Below, in pieces: positions 1-8,444 of a stretch of DNA of 64,000 bases. Every line of letters begins with the position of its first letter. Within the stretch, counting starts at the first letter, position 1. The stretch covers positions 1 through 64,000 of the forward strand of contig JAAUPF010000003.1 of NCBI GenBank assembly GCA_012034575.1, read 5' to 3'. Below the pieces are notes generated by a model, which saw only the letters and a list, made by a program, of their open reading frames with translations, was not told where the DNA came from and made no database searches. The position numbers and the translations under genes are program-made. This stretch comes from Richelia sp. CSU_2_1 (GTDB lineage Bacteria; Cyanobacteriota; Cyanobacteriia; Cyanobacteriales; Microcoleaceae).

Positions 1-40
1 GGATTGGGGGATTGGGGATTGGGGATTGGGGATTGGGGAG
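1..40. repeat. GGGGATT short tandem repeat
   Basis: The window opens in about five copies of a 7-bp unit (GGGGATT), immediately 3' of the BtuR-like gene on the minus strand. It is of the same style as the ATTGGTA and TTGACAG heptamer runs elsewhere in the window. The array may extend beyond the left edge. Confidence 0.8.
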
Positions 41-44
41 GATG

Positions 45-1178
45 TCAAAAATCTACGCCCCGCTTGAGTTCTACTCCCCGATCGCCGTAGTGTTTGTGAC
101 AGTATACTTCCGAGTGGACGCTGGCCAGGTCAAAGTAAGCGTGGGGTTTGTGACAGCGCCCGGTGATAATAATCTCTGTATCCCGAGGCTTGCGCAGCAA
201 TGCTTCCACGATCGGCTCAACCGGCAGCAGTTCTAAGTCTACGGTGGGGTTGAGTTCGTCGAGAATTATTGTTTTGTACCAGCCGCTGGCGATCGCGGCT
301 TTGGCAATTTCCCAGCCCCGCTCTGCTTCGATACAGTCTACTTCCTGCTGTTGTCCGCGCCAAACGATCGCATCCCGGCCGCACCGCTGGTGGTCTACTA
401 GCTGCGGGTAGCTTTGCCGCAAAGCTGCGATCGCTGCATCTTCTGTATAGCCGCTACCTCCTTTGAGCCACTGCACTATCAGTACGCGGTGAGATTGGTC
501 TAAACTAATACCTCTGCCGATCGCTTGCAAAGCTTTTCCCAAAGCGCTAGTCGATTTGCCTTTCCCGGCTCCGGTGTATATTTCTATACCGGAAATGTTG
601 TGTTCGGCCGCTGCGGGGTGGTAGTGGGGCTTCATTTCTGAATGCAAGTCGGCGATGTCTAGCAAGGCTTGAGGGGCCGCCCGCCCGGTGGCGATTACTT
701 CTAAATATTCGGGTTTGTTTTTGAGGGTGTGGACTACTTCTTCAGCAGGAAGCAAACCCAAGTCCAATACCGGATTCAGTTCGTCGAGCACCACCACGGA
801 ATACAGATCCGAAGCGATCGCCCCTTTGGCTATATCCCAGCCGCGCTGCGCTTCGGCGCGATCGAACCGAGTAATTTCTTCCGAGCCAAAATATTCTGCT
901 CTACCGGTGCGCACCTGGTCGATCAAGTGGGGAAAAGCCCGCTGCAAAGCTTCGATCGCCCCATCTTCATCGTAGGAGCGTCCGGGACCTTTGAGGAAGC
1001 GCAGCAGCAAAACTCGCGTGGGCGAGTCAGAATCGATCCCCAGGCCGATCGAGCGCAACACCACTCCCAAAGCTGCTTGAGACTTACCCTTACTAGCGCC
1101 ATCATATACGTGAATCTGACCGATCTCCCGTTCCGATCGGGCGGAGGCTGTCCGAATACCAATGCCATTCCTTACCAT
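45..1178 (-). CDS. Tandem BtuR/CobO-like P-loop ATPase (two fused adenosyltransferase-type domains)
   Basis: The 377-residue protein consists of two homologous halves of the BtuR/CobO/CobP family. That family includes the corrinoid adenosyltransferases, which transfer the adenosyl group of ATP to cob(I)alamin in cobalamin biosynthesis or salvage. Half 1 has a P-loop at residues 25-35 (YDGASKGKSQA) and the strand-loop VVLDELNP near 129-136. Half 2 has YTGAGKGKSTS at 201-211 and IILDELNP at 304-311. A usual family member is one domain of about 180-200 residues, so this is an internal duplication. The P-loop of half 1 is less canonical (ASKGKS instead of AGKGKS), which suggests the halves may have diverged in activity. 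Whether the protein really adenosylates corrinoids is inferred from family membership. The gene stands alone, and the fraCDE operon diverges from it. Confidence 0.8.
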   Translation of the reverse strand: MVRNGIGIRTASARSEREIGQIHVYDGASKGKSQAALGVVLRSIGLGIDSDSPTRVLLLRFLKGPGRSYDEDGAIEALQRAFPHLIDQVRTGRAEYFGSEEITRFDRAEAQRGWDIAKGAIASDLYSVVVLDELNPVLDLGLLPAEEVVHTLKNKPEYLEVIATGRAAPQALLDIADLHSEMKPHYHPAAAEHNISGIEIYTGAGKGKSTSALGKALQAIGRGISLDQSHRVLIVQWLKGGSGYTEDAAIAALRQSYPQLVDHQRCGRDAIVWRGQQQEVDCIEAERGWEIAKAAIASGWYKTIILDELNPTVDLELLPVEPIVEALLRKPRDTEIIITGRCHKPHAYFDLASVHSEVYCHKHYGDRGVELKRGVDF

Positions 1179-1498
1179 AATTCAGACGTTATTTAAATAT
1201 CTATCGAGGTAGGTATCCGATCGCACTTGATGTTTGATGTTTCTATTGGTTCGCGGATCTCAACAAATTATAGGATACAACCTGAAAGCTTCCACTATTG
1301 AGTTCCCCGATCGACAGCAGCCACCAGATCGAGTCTCCAGTCAAGATTCTGCTACCTTTGATGTACAATTAGAACCTAATACAGACCCAAAAAGCGTTAA
1401 GAGAAGATAACAATCTCCGATCGCAATCTCTGATTTCCCGAGGGAGTACCTCACCCCTCAATTAAATCCAACTACTGTGAGGTTATACCTTAATCCTT
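1179..1498. promoter_or_regulatory. Divergent intergenic region between the BtuR-like gene and fraC
   Basis: This gap of about 320 bp separates the start of the minus-strand BtuR-like gene from the start of plus-strand fraC, so it should hold both promoters. I see HIP1-type CGATCG cores but no convincing -35/-10 pair or operator that I would place exactly. Confidence 0.4.
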
Positions 1499-2026
1499 AT
1501 GATTGCGAGTGTTTTTCCGTTTCGGACGATCTTAGCTCAAGTTTTGATATTGTTTTTGGCGATCGCGATCGAAGCGTGGTTCCTGCAAAAACTGTTAAAA
1601 CTCGGCCCCAGAACCAGCGTTGAATATACAGCCATCCTCAACCTAGCCTGCACTTTCGTAGGGTGGTTGGTTTTCTTCGGCATGGAAAGCATTTTACCCA
1701 AAGATTTGCGGGAAAAGCTGATCGGTTACATGATATTAGGAGGAGGGCAGGATATTTACGCTCCATTAACTCTGATAGCAGTCCTAATATTAGCAGTCAC
1801 TTTTCTCGCCAAATGGCAGGGATTAGAACTGCTAGCAACTGTAGCAACCGGCACTAAAAAAACAGCAAAACCTCAGTTTGTTGGACCGCCCTCGCTCACC
1901 CGCCGTCCCGTCAAAAAAACCTTTCAAGTAACTACTCAGTTTGGTGCTGTTTTAATAGCCCACACTGTTAGCAATGCCGTTATTTTAATCGTGTTGTTTC
2001 TGCAAAGCGTCAATGAAAACCTATGA
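1499..2026 (+). CDS. fraC: Filament integrity protein FraC
   Basis: The product is a 175-residue integral membrane protein with hydrophobic segments at about residues 10-30, 45-62, 83-103 and 150-170. It resembles FraC of Anabaena, which is about 180 residues and is required for filament integrity and cell-cell communication at septa. Recognition rests on the membrane topology, the N-terminal LFLAIAIEAWFLQKLLK segment and above all the gene order. Its TGA stop overlaps the ATG of fraD (ATGA), so the two are translationally coupled. In Anabaena fraC-fraD-fraE form an operon acting on septal junctions. The same arrangement here implies the organism is filamentous. Confidence 0.85.
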   Translation: MIASVFPFRTILAQVLILFLAIAIEAWFLQKLLKLGPRTSVEYTAILNLACTFVGWLVFFGMESILPKDLREKLIGYMILGGGQDIYAPLTLIAVLILAVTFLAKWQGLELLATVATGTKKTAKPQFVGPPSLTRRPVKKTFQVTTQFGAVLIAHTVSNAVILIVLFLQSVNENL

Positions 2027-3021
2027 TGAAGCAATTTGTGGATGTAACGCAGCAACTCACCAAGCTGACGAACAACCTTTGGGAAAGCAATAAAAAACTC
2101 CAAAAGGCGATGTTGCCGCCTAAAGTTGTCCACTGGAAAACTCCTTTACTGCTCAGCATTTTTTTAGCTTTGCTCGCGGTAGCTGCCATCACTGACTGGT
2201 CTACAAGAACGCTCATTGCGGATATGAGCTGGCTATTTTTTACACTTTCAATGGGTTTGCTGACCAGTCAGAAACCTTTTGCGATCCAAGGAGTAGCTCT
2301 GAGTCCGTGGGTGACAAGCTTTTTAATTGGCTTGTGGTTGCTAGTAAGATTGCCTGCAGACAGGAAGGAAATAGCCTGGATATCCGGCCCTATTATCGCA
2401 GTAGTAGTTCTTGCCATAATATTGATTTGGCAGAGCGAATCAAAATGGGAAAGAGTTAGGTCGTTGGTGCGCCCTCAATTCGTAATGATTACCTTAATTC
2501 ACCTGCTGTTTTCCTGTTGGTTCGGCTTTCATTTTTTAGTTCAAGGTTGGCTGCAACAGTATCCGAGTGTTTTGTCTGAGGATTTGAGGAAAAGTGATTT
2601 TGTTGTCACTTTCCAAAGACCGACTATTAATCGATCGAGGGGTGTGGTAATTCTCAATGAAATGGAAAAATACTTGAAAAATGAAGCCCGCACCAAGCCG
2701 TGGCCGCAGGTAGAGCAAATGCTGATAGATATCGACAACCAGCGATTTTTTCTGCGTAACGAAGCCTTAAAAAGAATTAAGAGAGTCCCAGAAGATGATA
2801 GCTGGAATGTCGAAACTACAGTAGTCCAAGGAGATGCCCGCTATCAGTTAGATATGCAGGCTGATTGGTTGGGCCTGGTTTTCCGACCGGAGGTATATTC
2901 CTTTAGCAAATCTTGCGAGGTAATAGATATCGGCAATCGAGCCACTGTAACCTGCAGCAATATTAAGCGTTCCAAACCCGGTGAGAAACAAAATGGAGCC
3001 GCAGGAGACAGTCAAGTTTAA
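2023..3021 (+). CDS. fraD: Septal junction protein FraD
   Basis: The 332-residue protein has a short N-terminal amphipathic region, then hydrophobic segments at about residues 43-60, 68-85, 92-110, 120-138 and 150-172, and a soluble C-terminal domain. This is the layout of FraD, a component of the septal junction complex that connects neighbouring cells of filamentous cyanobacteria; the PPKVVHWKTPLLLS stretch before the first membrane segment is typical. It starts 4 bp inside the fraC stop (ATGA overlap). Of two possible initiators (MM) the first is used in the coordinates. The C-terminal half, from about residue 175, would be the periplasmic domain. Function is inferred from homology and synteny. 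Confidence 0.85.
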   Translation: MMKQFVDVTQQLTKLTNNLWESNKKLQKAMLPPKVVHWKTPLLLSIFLALLAVAAITDWSTRTLIADMSWLFFTLSMGLLTSQKPFAIQGVALSPWVTSFLIGLWLLVRLPADRKEIAWISGPIIAVVVLAIILIWQSESKWERVRSLVRPQFVMITLIHLLFSCWFGFHFLVQGWLQQYPSVLSEDLRKSDFVVTFQRPTINRSRGVVILNEMEKYLKNEARTKPWPQVEQMLIDIDNQRFFLRNEALKRIKRVPEDDSWNVETTVVQGDARYQLDMQADWLGLVFRPEVYSFSKSCEVIDIGNRATVTCSNIKRSKPGEKQNGAAGDSQV

Positions 3022-3204
3022 CAATTGCAGCTAACTGCAAGCGTAGCAGTAGATGATTCTGCTGTTATTTGCTCTATGTAAAGTGCCCCAAGCACGACAT
3101 AGAGCAGCAATAGTTCTACTCGTTACCAGGCAGAGCCTGGTAACGCAAAGCCTCTGGATATGCCTCAAGTTACCAATTACCTATTACCTATTTCCTATTA
3201 TTCA
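3022..3204. repeat. Dispersed palindrome between fraD and fraE
   Basis: The gap between fraD and fraE holds a copy of a dispersed repeat with the palindromic core ACCAGGCAGAGCCTGGT near 3124-3142; a second copy lies near 14376-14400. It is followed by an ATTACC-rich stretch (about 3172-3200) of the ATTGGTA heptamer family. The insertion separates fraE from the otherwise tightly coupled fraCD pair. Confidence 0.6.
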
Positions 3205-4005
3205 ATGAATTTAAACAGAATTTTGACAGTAGCAACTAATGTATTCTGGGAAGTAATTCGCGATCGCATTCTTTACCTAGTAGTTTTTTTTGCTGTGTTG
3301 ATTGGAGTTGCGGTGCGGTTGATACCGGAACTAGCGGCAACAACAGAAAAGAAAATTATCCTAGATGTTGGTTTAGCTGCTATTAGCGTATTCGGTCTGA
3401 TTGTTACAGTATTTGTGTCTACAGGACTGGTTAACAAAGAGATTGAGAAGCGGACTGTGTACCTATTAGTTGCCAAGCCGATAAGTCGGGCTGAATTGAT
3501 TGTTGGCAAGCATTTCGGGCTGTCAGCGGTGCTGGGTGTACTGGTAGCGGCTATGACTGTTATTTATTTGGCTATTCTGAGTTTGAACCGCATTCCCTAC
3601 CCTTTGACAAGCATTTTAATAGCTGCGTTGTTCGTCTGGTTCGAGATGTGTTTGTTGGTAGGTGTAGGAATTTTATTTGGAGTTTTTAGCAGTTCGCTGC
3701 TGGCAACTTTACTGACATTTGGTGTTTATTTGATGGGAAATTCAACGCGAGATTTAGTAGCTTTGGGAAAGCTAACTAAAAATCCCGGTATCGAGCAATT
3801 GATGATGGGGCTGTATCTGGTTTTGCCCGATTTGGCGCGGTTTAATTTGAGAAATGATGCTGTTTACGGACAAGTACCTTACTTGGCGGAGATGATTATA
3901 AATGCTGGCTATGGTTTGCTTTATTGCGTGCTGCTGCTGGCAATTTCGATCGCCATTTTTCCCGCCGGGAATTTTAAAAGCTGCATTCTACTCTTTCAAG
4001 AATAA
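3205..4005 (+). CDS. fraE: ABC-2 type permease FraE
   Basis: This is a 266-residue ABC-2 type transporter permease with about six hydrophobic segments. It contains the family stretch KEIEKRTVYLLVAKPISR near residues 75-93, which follows the second membrane segment in such permeases. Position third after fraC and fraD identifies it as FraE, the permease of the Anabaena filament-integrity operon. I place the start at the ATG at 3205 (MNLNRI...). An in-frame ATG at 3160 exists, but the 15 codons in between are repeat-derived ATTACC sequence and do not look like protein. No ATP-binding partner gene is adjacent, as in the known operon. Confidence 0.8.
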   Translation: MNLNRILTVATNVFWEVIRDRILYLVVFFAVLIGVAVRLIPELAATTEKKIILDVGLAAISVFGLIVTVFVSTGLVNKEIEKRTVYLLVAKPISRAELIVGKHFGLSAVLGVLVAAMTVIYLAILSLNRIPYPLTSILIAALFVWFEMCLLVGVGILFGVFSSSLLATLLTFGVYLMGNSTRDLVALGKLTKNPGIEQLMMGLYLVLPDLARFNLRNDAVYGQVPYLAEMIINAGYGLLYCVLLLAISIAIFPAGNFKSCILLFQE

Positions 4006-4033
4006 AAGGATATGCGAGCTAATTCCAGATTAA

Positions 4034-4066
4034 GGACACAGCAGTGCTGTGTCCCTACATTTTTTT
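4034..4066 (+). terminator. Putative terminator of fraCDE made from a dispersed palindrome
   Basis: The perfect inverted repeat GGACACAGCA/TGCTGTGTCC (4034-4054) is followed within 6 nt by seven Ts. The hairpin belongs to a dispersed family seen also near 14513 and 55183, but its position 28 bp after fraE and the T-run make it a plausible intrinsic terminator. Confidence 0.45.
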
Positions 4067-4327
4067 CTGGGAAATGCGGTAAAATATATATAGCCTTTCT
4101 CAGTAATATGAGGTACATCGCGGGGGTTGGTAATTGGTAATTGGTAATTGGTAATCGATCGAGTTTGTACCTCACTTAAGAGAGAATTGCTATAGTCGGT
4201 AAGGTGCGCATTGCGCACCCTACATCAGCGAGTAAGTATGTCAGTCCAGATTGATTAATCCTGCTGTCTGCCGGCGACAAACTATCTAAACTCAAATTCA
4301 AAATTTTATGGGTAAAATGAGGTGCTT
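4067..4327. repeat. Repeat-rich gap
   Basis: This gap contains a run of ATTGGTA heptamers (about 4126-4155) and a GGTGCGCATTGCGCACC palindrome (about 4201-4220). I see no gene in it. Confidence 0.6.
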
Positions 4328-5128
4328 ATGACTGCTACAATTTACAAACCGATATCGCAGCTAAAAATTACCTGGCCGCTGCTGCCAGATGATTTTATCC
4401 TACCAGATGACCCCGTGGAAAATATAGACCACCCTTTAGTTGCTAATGGTTTGCGCCAATCTTTAGTAGATTCCCCGGAATTCATGCAAGATGCACTTAT
4501 TGTTTCTAATTTTGCTTTGTGTGCTGCTGTGGACGATCGTACTATTTGCAAAGCGCCAGATTGGATGTACGTGCAGCCGGTGCAGCCTTGGCCTCACAGT
4601 TATCCCCGCCACAGTTACACCCCTCATACTGAAGGAACAGTGCCTTTTGTAGTGATGGAATTTCTCTCAGCTACCTATGGCGATGAATATTCTGTCGAAC
4701 ACCAAGAAGAAATTGGCAAGTGGTTTTTTTACGAACAAGTAATCAAAGTTCCCCGCTATGTCATTTTTCGACCGCATACTGGTAGAATAGAAGTCTATGC
4801 CTTGCAATCTGCGAGTTACGGCAAGCAAGATCCTGAGGAAAATGGTCGTTATTTAATACCGGGATTGAATTTATTTTTGGGAGTTTGGCAGGGAACTCGC
4901 GAAGGTAGAACTGGCTATTGGCTGCGCTGGTGGAATGCGGAAGGCAAGTTACTTTTGTGGCCGGAAGAAAGGGCCGAAAACGAACGCCAACGGGCCGAAG
5001 ATGAACGCCAACGGGCAGATCGAGAACAGCAAGATAAAGAGTTATCCCAGAGGATGTTGGAACAGGAAAGACAGCAAAATCAAGAACTATTGGCGCGATT
5101 GGCCGCTCTCGGACTCGATCCAGAATAA
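4328..5128 (+). CDS. Uma2-family (DUF820) putative endonuclease with C-terminal coiled coil
   Basis: The 266-residue product matches the cyanobacterial Uma2/DUF820 family, which has a PD-(D/E)XK nuclease fold and unknown cellular role. Family landmarks are the N-terminal WPLLPDDFILPDDPVENIDHP stretch, PDWMYVQ near residue 80, and VVMEFLS followed later by Y..PRYVIF, which supply the acidic and core residues. The last 50 or so residues form a charged heptad-like coiled coil with repeats of E.ERQRAED, typical of this subgroup. The ATG at 4328 is preferred over an in-frame GTG at 4322. The gene is monocistronic and flanked by repeats. Biological function cannot be stated from sequence. Confidence 0.75.
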   Translation: MTATIYKPISQLKITWPLLPDDFILPDDPVENIDHPLVANGLRQSLVDSPEFMQDALIVSNFALCAAVDDRTICKAPDWMYVQPVQPWPHSYPRHSYTPHTEGTVPFVVMEFLSATYGDEYSVEHQEEIGKWFFYEQVIKVPRYVIFRPHTGRIEVYALQSASYGKQDPEENGRYLIPGLNLFLGVWQGTREGRTGYWLRWWNAEGKLLLWPEERAENERQRAEDERQRADREQQDKELSQRMLEQERQQNQELLARLAALGLDPE

Positions 5129-5556
5129 TATTAGAAATTAGTTGACAGTTGACAGTTGACGGTTGACAGTTATTCGGGAGTGCTAAGTTTTGAGTTGTAA
5201 ATTAAGAATTGTTTTTAACTCAAAACTCAAAATTTAAAACTCAAAACTCTTTTGACATTTAACAGTTGTTTCTCGGCTGAATGATGACTGATGGCTGATG
5301 ACTAATTACAAATTATAGCAACCGCCAAAACGGCTCTTGACATTTTAGATCGCCCAAAGCGTTACTATGAGTCCCTCTTCCTTCTGCCCTCTGAGTTCTG
5401 ACTTATGACAATTAAAAACTCTCAACTTTCAATTCTCAACTGGTAACTCAAAACTCAAAACTCAAAACTCCTAGTTCTTCCTTCTGCCTTCGGCTATACC
5501 ACTTATCGATTTAGCTCGATCGCTAACTATTATGTTTGTCACAAAAAGTTGAAGTT
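5129..5556. repeat. Gap of about 430 bp filled with low-complexity repeats
   Basis: No gene is seen. The region contains TTGACAG heptamers (about 5142-5172), ACTCAAA-type runs (about 5216-5255 and 5440-5472) and CTTCCTTCTGCC motifs. These are three repeat families that recur elsewhere in the window. The larE promoter should lie in the last 100 bp. Confidence 0.6.
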
Positions 5557-6384
5557 ATGTTAGTCAAAAAACTCGAAAAATTGCAAACTATATTTGAACA
5601 GATGGAGCGAGCATTAATTGCTTACTCTGGTGGAATTGATAGCACTTTGGTAGCCAAAATTGCTCGCGATGTTTTAGCCGATCGCGCGTTAGCCGTAACG
5701 GCAGTTTCCCCATCTTTGCTACCAGAAGATTTAGAAGAAGCGCGGATTCAAGCAGCAGTAATTGGCATCGCCCACCAAGAAGTAGAAACTCAGGAAATGG
5801 CAAATCCCAATTACACTTCCAACCCGGTTAACCGCTGCTATTTCTGCAAAAGCGAACTGCACGATACCTTAAAACCCTTAGCCTTAAAAAGAGGTTATCC
5901 TTATGTAGTAGACGGGATTAATGCCGACGATTTAAAAGATTACCGTCCGGGGATTCAAGCAGCAAAAGAACGGGGCGCGCGATCGCCCTTGGCAGAAGTA
6001 GGAATTACGAAAATGGAAGTGCGGCAATTAGCAAAAGAATTGGGCTTGCCTTGGTGGGATAAACCGGCGCAACCTTGTCTGAGTTCCCGATTTCCTTACG
6101 GTGAAGAAATTACAGTTTTTAAATTGCAAAGAGTGGGACGCGCCGAACGGTATTTGCGACAGTTAGGGTTGAAAAATTTGCGCGTGCGATCGCAGGGAGA
6201 TACCGCCCGAATCGAAGTGTCCCCTGAGGAGATTAAAGAGTTTGTATTAAATGCAGATTTGCCTGCATTGGTGGCGGTATTTCAAGAGTTTGGTTTTGTG
6301 TACGCGACTTTGGATTTAGAGGGATTTCGCAGCGGCAAATTAAATCAGGTTTTGCCAGCAAAATTGTTGGAGGTGAAAGGTTAA
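5557..6384 (+). CDS. larE: ATP-dependent sacrificial sulfur transferase LarE
   Basis: The protein has 275 residues and a PP-loop (SGGIDST, residues 24-30) typical of LarE. LarE inserts sulfur into the pyridinium ring during synthesis of the nickel-pincer nucleotide cofactor of lactate racemase. Cys174, in QPCLSSRFPYG, corresponds to the sacrificial cysteine region. Cys94 and Cys97 form a C-x2-C pair (CYFC); with Cys174 they give three cysteines, the pattern of LarE variants that use an iron-sulfur cluster rather than sacrificing a cysteine (inference). The start is the ATG at 5557; a TTG seven codons upstream also keeps frame. LarB, LarC and LarA are not in the window, so the substrate enzyme is unknown. 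Confidence 0.85.
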   Translation: MLVKKLEKLQTIFEQMERALIAYSGGIDSTLVAKIARDVLADRALAVTAVSPSLLPEDLEEARIQAAVIGIAHQEVETQEMANPNYTSNPVNRCYFCKSELHDTLKPLALKRGYPYVVDGINADDLKDYRPGIQAAKERGARSPLAEVGITKMEVRQLAKELGLPWWDKPAQPCLSSRFPYGEEITVFKLQRVGRAERYLRQLGLKNLRVRSQGDTARIEVSPEEIKEFVLNADLPALVAVFQEFGFVYATLDLEGFRSGKLNQVLPAKLLEVKG

Positions 6385-6691
6385 TTAATTAGTTGAAAAA
6401 AATCATTATTGGGCGAAGTCAAGATTGTATACCTGGGTTACAAAAATCTGCTGTGTTGATTTGGATTTGAATCGATCGAGCAAATTCCACAAAAGTTAAG
6501 CATACTGTAGGGGAGCGTAGCAGTGATGGGTTTGGATTTGATGCTTTCTTTGAGGATTTGCACCTTCTCACTTTCTCGATCGCGCAAAGCACAAACAGTA
6601 TATCCTCGTTCGCTACCGGATCGATATCCCGATCGCGCCCCAACCATTCTAAAATCAAAAGTAATTAACCTCAATTTGACACAGACACCGC
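6385..6691. promoter_or_regulatory. ispH upstream region
   Basis: About 307 bp lie between larE and ispH. Short minus-strand open frames cross it but have no recognisable protein character. It presumably carries the ispH promoter; I cannot place boxes with confidence. Confidence 0.3.
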
Positions 6692-7902
6692 ATGGATACT
6701 AAAGCTTTTAAGAGATCCCTCCAACAGTCGGAGAACTACCACCGCAAGGGTTTCGGTCACGAAGCTGAGGTTGCCGGGGTGATGCAGACGGCTTATCAAA
6801 GCAGTCTGATCCAGCAAATTCGGGACAATAATTACAAGCTAACGCGCGGCCCAGTTACAATTCGGCTGGCGGAGGCTTTTGGTTTTTGTTGGGGTGTGGA
6901 ACGGGCCGTAGCTATTGCGTATGAAACTCGCCAGCATTTCCCTACCGAACGGATCTGGATTACTAATGAAATCATCCACAATCCGTCTGTAAATCAGCAT
7001 TTGCGGGATATGGAAGTGAATTTTATTGCTGTTGAAAAGGGCAGAAAAATTTTTCAGTTGTGGATGCTGGCGATGTGGTGATTTTACCTGCTTTTGGAGC
7101 CAGCGTGCAGGAAATGCAGTTGCTGAATGAGAAAGGCTGCAAAATTGTCGATACAACTTGCCCTTGGGTTTCCAAAGTTTGGAATTCGGTCGAGAAACAC
7201 AAAAAGAAAGATTGTACTTCAATCATTCACGGCAAGTACAATCACGAAGAAACTGTTGCTACGAGTTCTTTTGCCGATAAATATTTGGTGGTGCTGAATT
7301 TGCAAGAAGCTGAATATGTCAGCAATTATATCATCAATGGGGGCGATCGCGCTGAATTTTTAGCTAAATTTAGCAAAGCTTATTCTGCTGGCTTTGACCC
7401 AGATAAGGATTTAGAAAGAGTTGGGATTGCCAATCAAACTACCATGCTCAAAAGCGAGACCGAGCAAATCGGCAAGTTGTTTGAACGAACGATGATGCGG
7501 AAGTTCGGACCGGATAAATTAAACGAGCATTTCTTGAGTTTTAATACGATTTGCGATGCGACTCAAGAGCGGCAGGATGCGATGTTGAATTTGGTGGAAG
7601 AAGAGTTAGATTTAATGGTCGTAATTGGCGGCTTTAATTCTTCCAATACTACGCACTTGCAAGAAATCGCGATCGAGCGCAAAATTCCATCTTATCACAT
7701 CGACTGTGCGGAACGCCTTTTATCGGAAAATCGCATCGAACACAAACCTTTAGGCAGCGATTTAGTCATAGCTGAAAACTGGCTGCCGGCAGGCCAAATA
7801 GTTGTCGGCGTGACTTCTGGTGCTTCGACACCTGATAAAGTTGTTGAAGATACGATCGAGCGAATTTTCGAGCTAAAAGCAGCGGCTGTCGCTCGATTTT
7901 AG
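6692..7902 (+). pseudogene. ispH: 4-hydroxy-3-methylbut-2-enyl diphosphate reductase IspH, interrupted by a -1 frameshift
   Basis: IspH makes IPP and DMAPP in the last step of the MEP isoprenoid pathway, using a [4Fe-4S] cluster. The sequence is the long cyanobacterial form (about 400 residues) but is split between two frames. 6692-7081 encodes the N-terminal 120 or so residues, including cluster cysteine GFCWGVERA; the continuation, in the -1 frame through 7902, carries the other two, DTTCPWVSK and [10 protein letters not shown]. The N-terminal frame reads through [11 protein letters not shown] to a stop at 7081, whereas the expected reading ([17 protein letters not shown]) is in the other frame. 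One base appears missing between about 7033 and 7050, in or near GAAAAGGG. All catalytic cysteines and the rest of the protein are intact. Because IspH is essential in cyanobacteria, an indel error in the sequence is the simplest explanation; a real mutation with a second copy elsewhere is the alternative. Confidence 0.85.
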
Positions 7903-8049
7903 ATTTGCGATTTGCAATTGGATGCGATCGCAATTAAAGAGGTTTGTAGTGAGGACTTCAGACACCCCAGGACGCGGCCAGTGCCGTGTCCTTACCTCTC
8001 GCGTACCTCATATACCTGAAAAATGCTGTATTTAGGTAATTTTAACGCG

Positions 8050-8273
8050 CTAATTTCGACCGAATACATAAAAAGTAGTAATATCATTCCAGACTCCTCG
8101 ATCGGTTTCCAAAGCTGCTAATTCCCCTTCAAATTCAGCCTTAGCTTGCGCTAACTGTTCTGGTGAAAGTATTGATAAAGAAGGCGGATGCTGCTGTCGT
8201 AAGTTGGGCTTCTACGGGTGTACAAATCAGCAATTTCCTGTTTGTATCGATCGAGTTTTGGACAGTGATTCAT
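8050..8273 (-). pseudogene. Remnant of a class I SAM-dependent methyltransferase (internal deletion)
   Basis: Reading the minus strand from the ATG at 8273 gives MNHCPKLDRYKQEIADLYTR followed by RSPTYDSS. This is the N-terminus of a cyanobacterial class I methyltransferase family. About 40 bp on, in another frame, the sequence becomes SPEQLAQAKAEFEGELAAL and then ends WNDITTFYVFGRN before TAG at 8050. That is the usual C-terminus of the same family. The roughly 170 residues holding the Rossmann core are gone, and the two ends are joined around TACGACAGCAG. Both ends are in the right order and orientation, which supports a deletion rather than chance. Family recognition is from memory of typical ends, so the function is tentative. 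Confidence 0.55.
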
Positions 8274-8444
8274 AATTTCATGGCGGCTCTGAATAATTAG
8301 CTCGATCGAGCTTAATTATAATAGCAACTGCTGCCATAAAAAAAAATTATCCCCCTGAAATAGCTGCAATTTGCCAAAAAACTGTTAGATTGCCCTACAG
8401 AAACCATTGAACTGCGCTCGTCTTGCCCAGCAACCAGCAACATC
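8274..8444. promoter_or_regulatory. Upstream region of the first SdrD_B protein
   Basis: This is about 170 bp between the methyltransferase remnant and the first repeat-protein gene. No clear Shine-Dalgarno sequence precedes the ATG at 8445. No other feature seen. Confidence 0.3.

Noticed and set aside
7030-7062. Programmed -1 ribosomal frameshift in ispH
   Set aside because: No proper X-XXY-YYZ heptamer in the zero frame (ATT would have to slip to AAT), and ispH is not known to use frameshifting; an indel is simpler.
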